A stretch of DNA of 48,566 nucleotides from Clostridia bacterium. Its GTDB lineage: Bacteria; Bacillota; Clostridia; UBA1381; UBA9506. Each line of letters opens with the position of its first letter. Position 1 is the first letter of the stretch. Shown here one piece after another: positions 36,101-44,627 of this stretch. Position numbers and translations under genes: made by a program. The stretch covers positions 1 to 48,566 of the forward strand of contig JAFQAZ010000017.1 in the NCBI GenBank assembly GCA_017416855.1, written 5' to 3'. The notes beneath the pieces were generated by a model, which saw only the letters and a program-made list of their open reading frames with translations, was not told the origin of the DNA and did not search any database.

Positions 36101-37753
36101 TTAAAACGGCAAAATGGATGGGAAGAACCATTCTCTCTACAGATGAGTCATGACGGTAGTGATGTTGTGCTTGTTCCAGAGAAAGGACTTAAACCTTTAA
36201 CCAGCTATATCATTACGATACCCGGTGATAAAATTGCCACAAAGGCTGATGGAACAATTAAAACGGTTGATACGGTTATTACCTTTACAACCGGTCGTGA
36301 TGAAGGGTTTTATTTAGAAGAGAATTATAATCAACATAATCTGTCCAGCAACGTTTGGGAAATTATAGAGGGTACTCGCTATACTTATTGGGGCGACAGT
36401 ATGCTGAATATGGATAGCGGAACCTATGTTAGCTCTGCAAGCAGTTATGAAACAGCAAAACTAAACGGTCAGTTTGATGAGGGGGCCGGTTTATATATGC
36501 GCGAGGATGGCGCCATAGACTTTATCGAAGCCTCTGTGGGTCAAGGCAGCAGATATGGTGAATCTGTTTATAAACTGGATTTCCAAGATGTGGAGAACGG
36601 TCGCTTGCAAGTAGAATTTGATTTAGAGATGCCTGGTGATCAAAATGATACACAAAATGTTCTATTCAGCATCAGCAATAAATCCAGTATGAGTGATAGT
36701 GGTGCTTATTGGTGGCTGGGATTTGAAAATGGTATTTTACATGCAAACGGTAGAGGAGAGAGTAGTAGCGGTGTGTTAAACTGGACAAAGGCAGATGGTA
36801 CAACAGCCGCAAGTTCGACAGGGAAACTGACTCAAGGTCGTTATCACATTCGTTTAGATGCAAATTTAGATACAGGTATTGGCGAGTTCACCATCATCAA
36901 AAATACTACAGATGGACAGTTTATCGGCAAACGAACCACAGCTCCTATTACCAAAATGGATGGTTTTGAAGCATGTGATTCTATAATTTTTAAAAGTGCT
37001 ATAGGGAAAACTGTTTGGGGTACGGTTTCGTTGTACAATTGCACAGATGCCTCAGGCAAAAGAATTAACAAATATATTTTAGATAACATTCGCACACGGT
37101 ATAGTGCCAATCCCGATGCTTTTGTGAAGACTGAAAATCAACTGATAGAAGCAGACGGCACACCGGTAATCACCTTTAACACGCCAATGACAGAGGCGGG
37201 ACTTTCCGGTAAGGTTTTATTAAAGGATGCAGGTGGTGCAGTGGTTGACTTTACGGGTGTTTTAAGTGATGATGGGTATTCATATACGCTGGTGCCTGAG
37301 GAAAGCTTGGCAGGCAATACAACCTATACCCTTACTGTTAGTTCGACAGTTGATTGGGAAGGCAAGGCGATGAACGAAAAAACGCTTTCCTTTACAACGC
37401 AAGATGCACCTCAGGTCACCATGACAAAACTTAAGTTATATGCTAAGGTTGCAGATAGAGAACAAAGTATTACAGAGATAATTGCCGGCGAAAAGGTTAT
37501 TGCTTCGGCGATATTTACAAACAGTAGTGAGGTCGATGTAGTTGATGGCATTTTATACATTGGTGTATATAATGTTGCTGGCAAATTACTTAAAGTTGCT
37601 GTAGAAAAAATAGACATCCCTGCCGGTGATGCAATACAGGTGCAAACAACCTTTGTTGTGCCGGAGGATATTGGTAACGATGGCTATGTTAAAGTTTGTG
37701 CATGGGGTGAAACAGGCAGACAACTTTGCGACGAAAGAGAATGGCCTTATTAA
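33164..37753 (+). CDS. Giant secreted modular protein with Cys/His sandwich domain and repeated Ig/EENYN modules
   Basis: 1529 residues. Signal peptide (1-32). The sandwich-like module (about 40-290) carries C178-x2-C181-x4-H186-x3-H190 and H202 and matches the 25070 module along its length. Then come one helical repeat (about 293-450, with YNPEQKAYVADYV), an SbsA-like Ig domain (KNVHPDQPLHI), an EENYN module, an Ig-like domain, another Ig-like domain (KDVHPDSQIVL), a second EENYN module, another Ig-like domain and the C-terminal Ig-like domain ending in CAWGETGRQ. No SLH or sortase signal. Most likely a long extracellular binding protein. It begins with the same MAN...KKTKRY start as the 25070 protein, so the genes arose by duplication. 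Confidence 0.7.
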   Translation: MANTIIKKTKRYLALFLASLLLSATFIPQVIAASNVATGRTLYVSSDNFEYNGSLVIGGTQAEGREEGVFTKPSKDGKATLYWKHDAGGSRITDKLGVINYNDRAAYIEATTANGGAFLEYDFNELITGQVTISFQATGGTGASVNPRWQVLDDQNNVVMFGGVGNNANLGSNAEMECVGCANGTHLKGHNKTDGTSYKKDHMSGNGHSLYPQMGWYKMHLDFDNGIATFEEKFTTSGAEWKTFYGYAADATLSDPYVMALGSTRGAKKIRFNFSGSSAPTSAFIVDSIEIEQTAFGIDRELIAKQEVMITAAKTLSGDLLVAALDTGIDAVSFELATAYSEYNPEQKAYVADYVANHRPTAEELEEALNQLCTTLDTVMEKLNAVNTVKNGGDTELRSFINNYGSLLEADVLDSYNNLSQSQKDSVITMLSVMTRGFYLPQDISIALDYVVNRVLNPTPEGTVIHPVPTFSVVNGAKNVHPDQPLHITFNCPMKSSDMGSIVLTRGVGELIATKTEVSIDGSDVVIIPLKSLEPYTTYTLSVPPHSIRGFNETLGTAVSGAVTFTTGAQEGYFVEENYNNLSAGATMLDVITETNYSAATKVRLDDGDFDINSVSSWNNANAAGQFENGAGLYLRNDGRVDLIEANPKASTANSGNMYYILDIDDVSTGGIHIEFDMELLDTQVGSVDYFFGINNGATYGANGNYWQLGFQNGVLKAYSNGESLTNGALTWTNEAGEAVSENVAGKLVAGKYHISFYADMNTNIGTFVVQKETDDGILIGKRTTAARVPTTNFEACSFLVFKATYQTDGSLYNFTDNEGNKKSRFILDNISTHHTPSAVVASAILTSSGTGVGLYDNQTIRFSTAMTEAGLSGAITLRDPYGKTIPFSGILSEDGLTYTVIPSEAFLYADATYNITIDGAVNWAGQIMTTQTLSFSTVTQAQMVECSIKKNAKDVHPDSQIVLQFGAAMNTENMNAITLKRQNGWEEPFSLQMSHDGSDVVLVPEKGLKPLTSYIITIPGDKIATKADGTIKTVDTVITFTTGRDEGFYLEENYNQHNLSSNVWEIIEGTRYTYWGDSMLNMDSGTYVSSASSYETAKLNGQFDEGAGLYMREDGAIDFIEASVGQGSRYGESVYKLDFQDVENGRLQVEFDLEMPGDQNDTQNVLFSISNKSSMSDSGAYWWLGFENGILHANGRGESSSGVLNWTKADGTTAASSTGKLTQGRYHIRLDANLDTGIGEFTIIKNTTDGQFIGKRTTAPITKMDGFEACDSIIFKSAIGKTVWGTVSLYNCTDASGKRINKYILDNIRTRYSANPDAFVKTENQLIEADGTPVITFNTPMTEAGLSGKVLLKDAGGAVVDFTGVLSDDGYSYTLVPEESLAGNTTYTLTVSSTVDWEGKAMNEKTLSFTTQDAPQVTMTKLKLYAKVADREQSITEIIAGEKVIASAIFTNSSEVDVVDGILYIGVYNVAGKLLKVAVEKIDIPAGDAIQVQTTFVVPEDIGNDGYVKVCAWGETGRQLCDEREWPY

Positions 37754-37777
37754 GCCGATTGGTGAGGAGGAAATTAT

Positions 37778-40700
37778 ATGAAAGTCATTCAAAATAAACT
37801 AAAGCAAGTGCTTTCTTTGTGTCTGGTTGCTTGTTTGTGCATTGGGCTCATGCCGTTAGTAGCTTTTGCCAGCGGCACAACCTATTATGTGTCACCAAAC
37901 GGAACAGATGCTGGCGGTACGACAGAAGCTACCGCTTTTAAAACGCTGACAGCAGCCTATAACGCTATGGTAAGTGGAGATACTTGTATTATTTTACCCG
38001 GTGTGTATCATGAAGAGCTTAACATCAACGGAAAAAATAATCTGACATTTGCGGCACAAACACCTGGAACTGTTACCATTACCGGTGGTGATGAAGTGAC
38101 CGGTTGGGTTAAGGATACTATGGAAAATGTCTGGGTTGCCAATGTTGGTGCTGGTATTTATAATGGTGATGGTAATATTGTATTCCAAAATGGCGAACTT
38201 TGTCAGGAAGCTCGCTGGCCTGATTTGACTCAGGAGGATGCTGATGGAGCGCATAAACTGTTAAACCTTGATAACTATGCTCGTGTAGAGCAACAGGGAA
38301 CAGCAGTGCCTACGATTACAGACAAAGATTTAGCAGAACTTAATAATCTTAATTTAACCGGTGCTTATGTTTGGACTGTGAGCGGCGCAGCATATTGGAG
38401 TTATGTTGCCAAAATTATGTCACATGATAAAACAAATCATATTTTAACTCTTGAAGATGTATTTGGCAGCACTGGTTACTGGCCAAGAGGAAATACGCAA
38501 GGTTGGCCTGAAAATATTTATTATATTTTTGACCATAAGGGGTTGCTCAGTTGCGAGGGAGAATGGTATAGCGAAGAACCGGTAGAGGGAAGTGCAACCG
38601 GCAAATTGTATATGTATCATGCAGGCAATGATGCACCTCAGGATGTTGAACTGCGTAGCCGTGAGTATACTATCCGTGTTCAAAATGCGCAGAACATAAC
38701 CTTAGAGGGTTTGCATGTGCGGAGTGGTTTGGTAAGTTTTAGCGATACAACTAGCAGATGTACTATCAAAGATATGAAATTAGAAACATTGGACTATCGT
38801 ATGCCCCGTGCTTTAAATAGTCTTTACGATGGAAAATTACATCGTCCCAGTGCCCGTGGTGCCATTATCAATGGCAATAACCATTTAGTGGTTGGGTGTG
38901 AGTTTTTCAACCTTTATGGTGAAGGCATCAACCTTTTAGGCGATGAAAGCCGTGTGTTAAATAACTATTTTCATGATTTTAACATGGAAGCTACTTATGC
39001 AGACGGTGTACAGATGTTAGATGATAAAACCCTGGAAATGAATGGTGTTGATTGGAATAATGCTAACATAGTAGAAAATAATACACAAAGCGTTAACTGT
39101 TATGGAAAAAAACATTTAATTAGTCATAATACGTTTAAGTATTTTGGCCGTAGTGCTATTGGCGGAACCTTTACAAAAGCAGTTATTTCTTATAACGATT
39201 TATCAGATGGTAATCGTCTCACTCGTGACGGTTCTTTATTTTACATTGTTAATGCTGATTTTGGTGGTTCAGAGTTTCATCATAATGTATTAGGTGAAAG
39301 CATTAACGGCGAGGGTATGCAATTAGGACTTTATTTAGATGGTTTTACCACTGGTATGGTGGTTTACAAAAATCTTGTATATGGTCAGGAATCCGAAGGG
39401 AATGTTTTTTCACGAAGTATGACGATGAATCATCATGCTCTAGGCAATGTGATTGTTAATAATACTATTGTCAACAAGTCAGGAATCAGCATTATGACGG
39501 CAGACCACGCTCACACAGTGTTTATGAACAACTTATTCCAGAATAAGTTGGTGCCGCAAGGTGAATATGTGGGGGTAGATTTCCACAACAATGTAGAAAA
39601 CTTTTCTAATTGGACTAATGCCGAACAAAATGATTATAGCTTAGCTTCAAATGCCGAAGAGGCCATTAATAAGGGGGTGGAAATCCCCGGGGTGACCGAT
39701 GGTTTTGTGGGAGATAGACCAGACTTGGGTGCATTTGAATATGGAGCAGAGAAGTGGAAAGCAGGTCACGAGTTTAGTAATGCTACTTATGAGTCAGAAA
39801 TCTGGCAACTGAACACTGCTATTCCCTATGTGAATATTTTGGGAAATAGCGGTTTTGAAAAGTATAGCAAGTCCGGTGGTATCTTTACGATCGAAGGATG
39901 GGAAAGTACTAGCTCAGTTACACCGGTTACACATGATGCATGGGGTACTGTGGCTCGATATGCTAAAGAGGGTAGGAATGTGTTAAAACTGCCAGCTAAT
40001 GCTTCGATTACAAAAACTATAACTGGCCTTGCTCCCAACACAGCCTATGAAGTTGGTGCCTATGCTATGGTAGCGGGCAAAAAATTAGGCCGCACGGAGG
40101 CTGATGAGAATGCTCCAGGTACATCTGTTTCTGGGTTTCCGTTGCTCACAGAAACCGTTAATAGCCTGAATGGCTTTACACAAGATGCGCAGGAACATTG
40201 GATTTGTTATGATTCTTTAGATTTCGGTTCTGTTGGCTATAAAGATTTGTCTATGGAGTTGAGCTACGGTGCCAATGCCGCGAAAACAACCCGTACTATA
40301 GAAATCTATGTAGCAGAAGAATCTGCATCAAATTCTATACAAAATGGTGCACCATCAGGTGCAACAAAAGTTGCAAGTTATGACATTAAAAACAATCCAA
40401 GATGGATTTCAGTGCCGTTTGACTCTGTTATTACAGGTAATAAAAAAGTTTATATTGCCTTTAAAGGGGATTTTTATGATGTGTCTTTTATCAAAGACTA
40501 TCAATTCTTTTACAATCGTGATAGCGGTGAATATGTAGCCTTAACAGCTGAAAGCGATTCTGGCGAACATGCAGAGGTTCGTTTTAATGGTTCTTATATG
40601 CCCAGCACCATCCAAAACCTAACGATTACCACAGGAGATGCCGGTACTGTTACGGTTAAAGTTTCTAAAAACGGTGGCGGATTGTATGGTTTTGTTGATC

Positions 40701-41434
40701 AGGTGCGTATGCGCGAAGCTTATAGCATTACCATTGAAGAAGCATACAACGATTGTTCTTTAGAGAGCTACACAGTAACAGATAGCGAAAACATGCTGGT
40801 TTATGGCGTACAAGAAGGCATGGAACACATCATCAGTGGTCAGGTAAAAAATTCTATTGGTAAAAACGGTCTGATGAGTGTTGATATTACAGCATTTGAC
40901 GAAAATAACAAAGCTTACACAACTGTTTGTGATACCAAACCCATTGAAGGTTTTGGCTCTGCAACATTCTCTTTAACTTTAGAAGCGCCTTTCGCTAAAA
41001 ATGTTTATTTTATTGTAGGTATAACCGGTACCAAAGGAGAACGGACAGAATACATTCTTTCGGACGATGAACTCCGGAAGCAATATTCTGGCGAAAACGC
41101 TTTAGTTGTGCAGGATTATTCTATCTGGAACACCGAAGGCCGTATGCTCTCTGCACCGCAAGGTGGAGCAATGAACATTTTTGAAATCAGCTTATATAAC
41201 GGAAGCAATAACGATGTACCTATGGTCGGTATTTTAGCCATCTACAAAAATGGTATATTCGTTGAAACAACCTATTTAGAGGGTGTTGTGTCAGCGCAAA
41301 ACAATAGTACATTCTATGTGGGTACTGTTGTACCTTCGGGAGAAAATGTGACGGCAAAACTGTTTGCATGGAATAATTTAAAGGAATTAAAACCTTTAAC
41401 AGAGGCACATTTATTTGAAATGACCATTGATTGA
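37778..41434 (+). CDS. Giant secreted parallel beta-helix protein (polysaccharide lyase/hydrolase-like) with binding modules
   Basis: 1218 residues. Signal peptide (1-32). A right-handed beta-helix domain (about 34-650) opens with TYYVSPNGTD and IILPGVYHEELNINGKNNLTF, the pattern of pectate-lyase-fold enzymes, and contains many Asn-rich turns (VVGCEFFN, NNYFHD, NNTIVN). Next come a CBM-like beta-sandwich (about 680-760), a segment with the pattern of family 6-type binding modules (VASYDIKNNPRWISVPFDSVITGNKKVYIAFKG, about 870-910), and a C-terminal Ig-like domain related to the 29627 and 33164 proteins. The fold is fairly secure; lyase versus hydrolase is not decided because the catalytic residues are not recognisable by eye. 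Secreted, probably depolymerising the target glycan. Confidence 0.7.
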   Translation: MKVIQNKLKQVLSLCLVACLCIGLMPLVAFASGTTYYVSPNGTDAGGTTEATAFKTLTAAYNAMVSGDTCIILPGVYHEELNINGKNNLTFAAQTPGTVTITGGDEVTGWVKDTMENVWVANVGAGIYNGDGNIVFQNGELCQEARWPDLTQEDADGAHKLLNLDNYARVEQQGTAVPTITDKDLAELNNLNLTGAYVWTVSGAAYWSYVAKIMSHDKTNHILTLEDVFGSTGYWPRGNTQGWPENIYYIFDHKGLLSCEGEWYSEEPVEGSATGKLYMYHAGNDAPQDVELRSREYTIRVQNAQNITLEGLHVRSGLVSFSDTTSRCTIKDMKLETLDYRMPRALNSLYDGKLHRPSARGAIINGNNHLVVGCEFFNLYGEGINLLGDESRVLNNYFHDFNMEATYADGVQMLDDKTLEMNGVDWNNANIVENNTQSVNCYGKKHLISHNTFKYFGRSAIGGTFTKAVISYNDLSDGNRLTRDGSLFYIVNADFGGSEFHHNVLGESINGEGMQLGLYLDGFTTGMVVYKNLVYGQESEGNVFSRSMTMNHHALGNVIVNNTIVNKSGISIMTADHAHTVFMNNLFQNKLVPQGEYVGVDFHNNVENFSNWTNAEQNDYSLASNAEEAINKGVEIPGVTDGFVGDRPDLGAFEYGAEKWKAGHEFSNATYESEIWQLNTAIPYVNILGNSGFEKYSKSGGIFTIEGWESTSSVTPVTHDAWGTVARYAKEGRNVLKLPANASITKTITGLAPNTAYEVGAYAMVAGKKLGRTEADENAPGTSVSGFPLLTETVNSLNGFTQDAQEHWICYDSLDFGSVGYKDLSMELSYGANAAKTTRTIEIYVAEESASNSIQNGAPSGATKVASYDIKNNPRWISVPFDSVITGNKKVYIAFKGDFYDVSFIKDYQFFYNRDSGEYVALTAESDSGEHAEVRFNGSYMPSTIQNLTITTGDAGTVTVKVSKNGGGLYGFVDQVRMREAYSITIEEAYNDCSLESYTVTDSENMLVYGVQEGMEHIISGQVKNSIGKNGLMSVDITAFDENNKAYTTVCDTKPIEGFGSATFSLTLEAPFAKNVYFIVGITGTKGERTEYILSDDELRKQYSGENALVVQDYSIWNTEGRMLSAPQGGAMNIFEISLYNGSNNDVPMVGILAIYKNGIFVETTYLEGVVSAQNNSTFYVGTVVPSGENVTAKLFAWNNLKELKPLTEAHLFEMTID

Positions 41435-41506
41435 GCAATCTAAATGTACTTTAAAACTTTTGAGGAAAAGCAGTATAAATAAACCAACATTCAAAGGAGT
41501 ATAACT

Positions 41507-43120
41507 ATGCTGACAGAAAAACAAATTGAGTCATTAATTGATTCTCTTACGTTAGATGAAATGATTGGGCAGATGCTTTGCTACAATGTAGTTCTTTCTG
41601 GAGATGATTTGAGCAGAACTGAAGAATTTCTTAGCAAAACGCACGCCGGTAGCCTTTTTGTTGACGGTGAGGCCAAGGCAAACCGAATTGATGACTTAAT
41701 GGCTATGTTTAAAAAATATAATAAGATACCTGGCATGATTGCTGCCGATATCGAAAATGGTCCGGGCAGTTTATGGTCTGATGAGGTAAAATTGCCTCAT
41801 CCTATGGCGTGGGGTGCCTGTGGCGATGCAGACTTAATTCGCAGAGCCCACGAAGCGATAGCCATTCGTTGCCGCCAGAAGGGGGTTCATTGGTCCTTTT
41901 CGCCATTGGTTGATATAAATTTTAACTGCGACAATCCGTTGGTTAACATCCGTGGCATTTCAGACAGAGCAGAACTGGTTGCCAAAATCGGTCGGGCAGC
42001 GGTGCAGGGCTTTGAAGCAGGTGGCAGAATGATGTCTTGTGCCAAGCATTTCCCTGGTGATGGTGTAGATGACAGAAATCAGCATTTTTGTACAACTGTT
42101 AACAGCCTTTCCAAAGAAGAATGGATGAACACATTTGGTGCTGTCTATAAAGAAATGTTTAAGGCAGGGGTAGCCTCTGTTATGGTGGCTCATATTTCTC
42201 TTCCTGCTTATGATGAAAAAATAAATGAATGGTTGGGATATCCGCCGGCAAGCCTTTCTTACAATTTGCAGACAAAGCTATTAAAAGAAGAATTAGGCTA
42301 TACGGGTTGCGTTATTTCGGATGCTATGAGTATGGTTGGCGCTTGTGCCTGTGTACCTGCTGACCGATTGGCAATTGAGTTTTTCAAAGCTGGTGGCGAT
42401 CTGATGATCTTTCCCGTGTTAGAAGATTTTGACCGTATTAAAGGCGCTGTTTTAAGCGGTGAGATTCCTATGGAACGCGTTCGTGATGCTGTACGCCGCG
42501 TGATTAGATTAAAAGATAAGGCAAGATTGTTCGAAGACCAGGATGAAGTGTTAAAAGGTATTGATTTTAATGCGAATGTAGAAGAACTGAAAAATTTAGC
42601 AACAGAAATTGCAGAAAAATCTTTGTGCTTAGTCAGAAATTACGGTAAAGAAGTGCCACTATCATTAAAACCCGGTGATAAAATTTTTATTGCTAACATT
42701 AAAAATATTGAAGGTGGTGGCTTACCTGCCGGTTCTTTAGACTTTGTTGAGGAAGAATTAAGAAACAGGGGCTTTAATGTTGTCAGTAGAGATAATCCTC
42801 ATCGTGGCGATATGGAAGAAATGGCCGATGCAGCGGTGGTTTTGGTCAATTGCAAAATCAGCAGTCAGGATTATAATGGTGGCAGCCTGCGAATCGGCTG
42901 GCCGCAGATTGCACCATTCTGGCGTGGTGAGGTTTTGAAACATCCCCATGTGATTTTTACTTCGTTTGGTGATCCCTATAAACTGCATGATTTTCCCTTT
43001 TTGAAAACATACATTAACACATTCTCTTTTAGTGAATATACACAGAAGGCTTTTGTGAAAGCCCTATTGGGCGAAATACCATTTCAGGGTAAAAGTCCAG
43101 TGACATTAAAAGACGAATAA
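41507..43120 (+). CDS. Glycoside hydrolase family 3, second copy (NagZ-like)
   Basis: 537 residues, cytoplasmic. The loop K180-H181-F-P-G-D-G is followed by H193 at the position of the NagZ general acid/base His, but the Asp of the Asp-His pair is Asn191. The nucleophile is Asp272 in VISDAMSM. The C-terminal half is the usual second domain. It shares the domain layout of the minus-strand GH3 at 4353 but is clearly diverged, so it probably acts on a different linkage. AAAGGAG ribosome site, 72 bases after the beta-helix gene and 22 bases before the GH29 gene, suggesting an operon with the fucosidase. Confidence 0.85.
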   Translation: MLTEKQIESLIDSLTLDEMIGQMLCYNVVLSGDDLSRTEEFLSKTHAGSLFVDGEAKANRIDDLMAMFKKYNKIPGMIAADIENGPGSLWSDEVKLPHPMAWGACGDADLIRRAHEAIAIRCRQKGVHWSFSPLVDINFNCDNPLVNIRGISDRAELVAKIGRAAVQGFEAGGRMMSCAKHFPGDGVDDRNQHFCTTVNSLSKEEWMNTFGAVYKEMFKAGVASVMVAHISLPAYDEKINEWLGYPPASLSYNLQTKLLKEELGYTGCVISDAMSMVGACACVPADRLAIEFFKAGGDLMIFPVLEDFDRIKGAVLSGEIPMERVRDAVRRVIRLKDKARLFEDQDEVLKGIDFNANVEELKNLATEIAEKSLCLVRNYGKEVPLSLKPGDKIFIANIKNIEGGGLPAGSLDFVEEELRNRGFNVVSRDNPHRGDMEEMADAAVVLVNCKISSQDYNGGSLRIGWPQIAPFWRGEVLKHPHVIFTSFGDPYKLHDFPFLKTYINTFSFSEYTQKAFVKALLGEIPFQGKSPVTLKDE

Positions 43121-43142
43121 TATTAGAAAAAGGAGAAAGATT

Positions 43143-44480
43143 ATGTCTAGTTATAAGGTAAAAAAAACCCCCGGCAATACGGAATGGTTTATGCACGACC
43201 GATTTGGCATGTTTATTCATTTCGGCTTGTTTTCTATGCCGGCACGAAATGAGTGGATTAAAACCTTGGAATTTATTCCCGAGGATAAATATCAGAAATA
43301 TTTTGACAATTTTAATCCCGATTTGTTTGATGCTAAAGAATGGGCAAAAAAAGCTAAAGAAGCCGGCATGAAATATGCGGTGTTAACGGCAAAACATCAC
43401 GAAGGTTTTTGCATGTTCGACAGTCAATATACCAATTATAAAATTACAAATACAGCCTTTGGTCGTGATGTGGTTCGTGAATTTGTGGATGCTTTTAGAG
43501 CTGAGGGATTACGTGTGGGTCTTTATTATTCTTTGGTCGACTGGTATCATCCTGAATTCCCCATTGATGTTCTGCATCCCCGTCGTAATGATGAAAATGC
43601 AGAAGAATTAGACCGTGGTCGTGATATGAAAAAGTATGCCCAATATATGCGTAATCAGGTTAGAGAACTACTGACCAATTACGGACAAATTGACATTTTG
43701 TGGTTTGATTTTTCTTACAAGGGTAAAGATGCGGCTCCCTGGCGCAGCAAAGAGTACAGACCATGGATGCAGCACAACGGCGGTAAAGAACAAAATGAAT
43801 GGGAAGCAGAAGAACTGCTTAAAATGGTTCGCGAGTTGCAGCCTGAGGTAATTATTAACAACAGAACTCGTATCGATCAGGATATCTGGACACCGGAGCA
43901 GTATCAGCCGCTGGATTGGGTTAAGGACAAAACGACCGGTGAACTAGTGCCTTGGGAAGCATGCCAGACATTTTCCGGCTCTTGGGGATATTTCCGCGAT
44001 GAAATGACTTGGAAATCACCTAAAATGCTAATTGATTTGCTGATTAACACAGTTTCTGTGGGCGGCAATTTAATCATGAATGTAGGTCCTACAGCAAGAG
44101 GTTATTTCGATTACCGTGCTAATGAGGCGCTGAGTGTTTACGCTGAATGGATGAAATATAATTCTCGTTCCATTTATGGATGTACCATGGCTGAGCCTGA
44201 ATTTACAGCGCCCAGAGGTGCACGGTTAACGCAAAGCCTTGATGGAAAAAAATTGTATGTTCATATTATGGAATATCCCCATGCATTTTTAGAAATGAAT
44301 AATATGGCTGGTAAAATTGAGTATGCACAATTTTTGCACGATGGAAGCGAAGTTATCTATTATGAAAACGCTTTCACAACAGACCAAGATACAAAAGAAA
44401 CCGCCGGTATGGTTGCTTTTGCAATTCCGGCAGTACAACCCAATGTGATTGACCCGGTTATAGAAGTGATTCTAAAATAA
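43143..44480 (+). CDS. Glycoside hydrolase family 29 alpha-L-fucosidase
   Basis: 445 residues, no signal peptide. GH29 landmarks: GMFIHFGLFS (H26), AKHHEGFCMFDS (H85, H86), and nucleophile Asp189 in IDILWFDF; later QTFSGSWGYF, GGNLIMNVGPTARG and the C-terminal small beta-sandwich. It removes alpha-L-fucose from oligosaccharides inside the cell, which, with the GH141-like protein, points to a fucose-containing substrate. It follows the GH3 gene by 22 bases with an AAAGGAGAAAG ribosome site. A cre-like palindrome lies within its 3' end (44363-44376). Confidence 0.9.
   Translation: MSSYKVKKTPGNTEWFMHDRFGMFIHFGLFSMPARNEWIKTLEFIPEDKYQKYFDNFNPDLFDAKEWAKKAKEAGMKYAVLTAKHHEGFCMFDSQYTNYKITNTAFGRDVVREFVDAFRAEGLRVGLYYSLVDWYHPEFPIDVLHPRRNDENAEELDRGRDMKKYAQYMRNQVRELLTNYGQIDILWFDFSYKGKDAAPWRSKEYRPWMQHNGGKEQNEWEAEELLKMVRELQPEVIINNRTRIDQDIWTPEQYQPLDWVKDKTTGELVPWEACQTFSGSWGYFRDEMTWKSPKMLIDLLINTVSVGGNLIMNVGPTARGYFDYRANEALSVYAEWMKYNSRSIYGCTMAEPEFTAPRGARLTQSLDGKKLYVHIMEYPHAFLEMNNMAGKIEYAQFLHDGSEVIYYENAFTTDQDTKETAGMVAFAIPAVQPNVIDPVIEVILK
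44363..44376. promoter_or_regulatory. Catabolite-responsive element (cre)-like palindrome inside the GH29 gene
   Basis: TGAAAACGCTTTCA fits the CcpA-binding cre consensus TGWAANCGNTNWCA at every position. It lies about 100 bases before the GH29 stop and 250 bases ahead of the second aldolase gene, where a bound CcpA could block elongation (roadblock). Function inferred; the bases also encode protein. Confidence 0.45.
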
Positions 44481-44627
44481 GTATGAGATGGAGATGTAAA
44501 CATTATTTATATAAGAAAGCATCGTGTAGACTTAGAGGATACATAAGAATATTGTATTGCAACCAATGTCAATGAAGTGATTCGTAAAGTTTAACCTAAA
44601 ATTTTAATAAAGAAAGGATTAAAAAAA

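Noticed and set aside
37778-41434. Firm assignment as alginate or chondroitin lyase
   Set aside because: The beta-helix opening resembles such lyases, but I could not identify their catalytic Lys/Arg pair, so only the fold is claimed.
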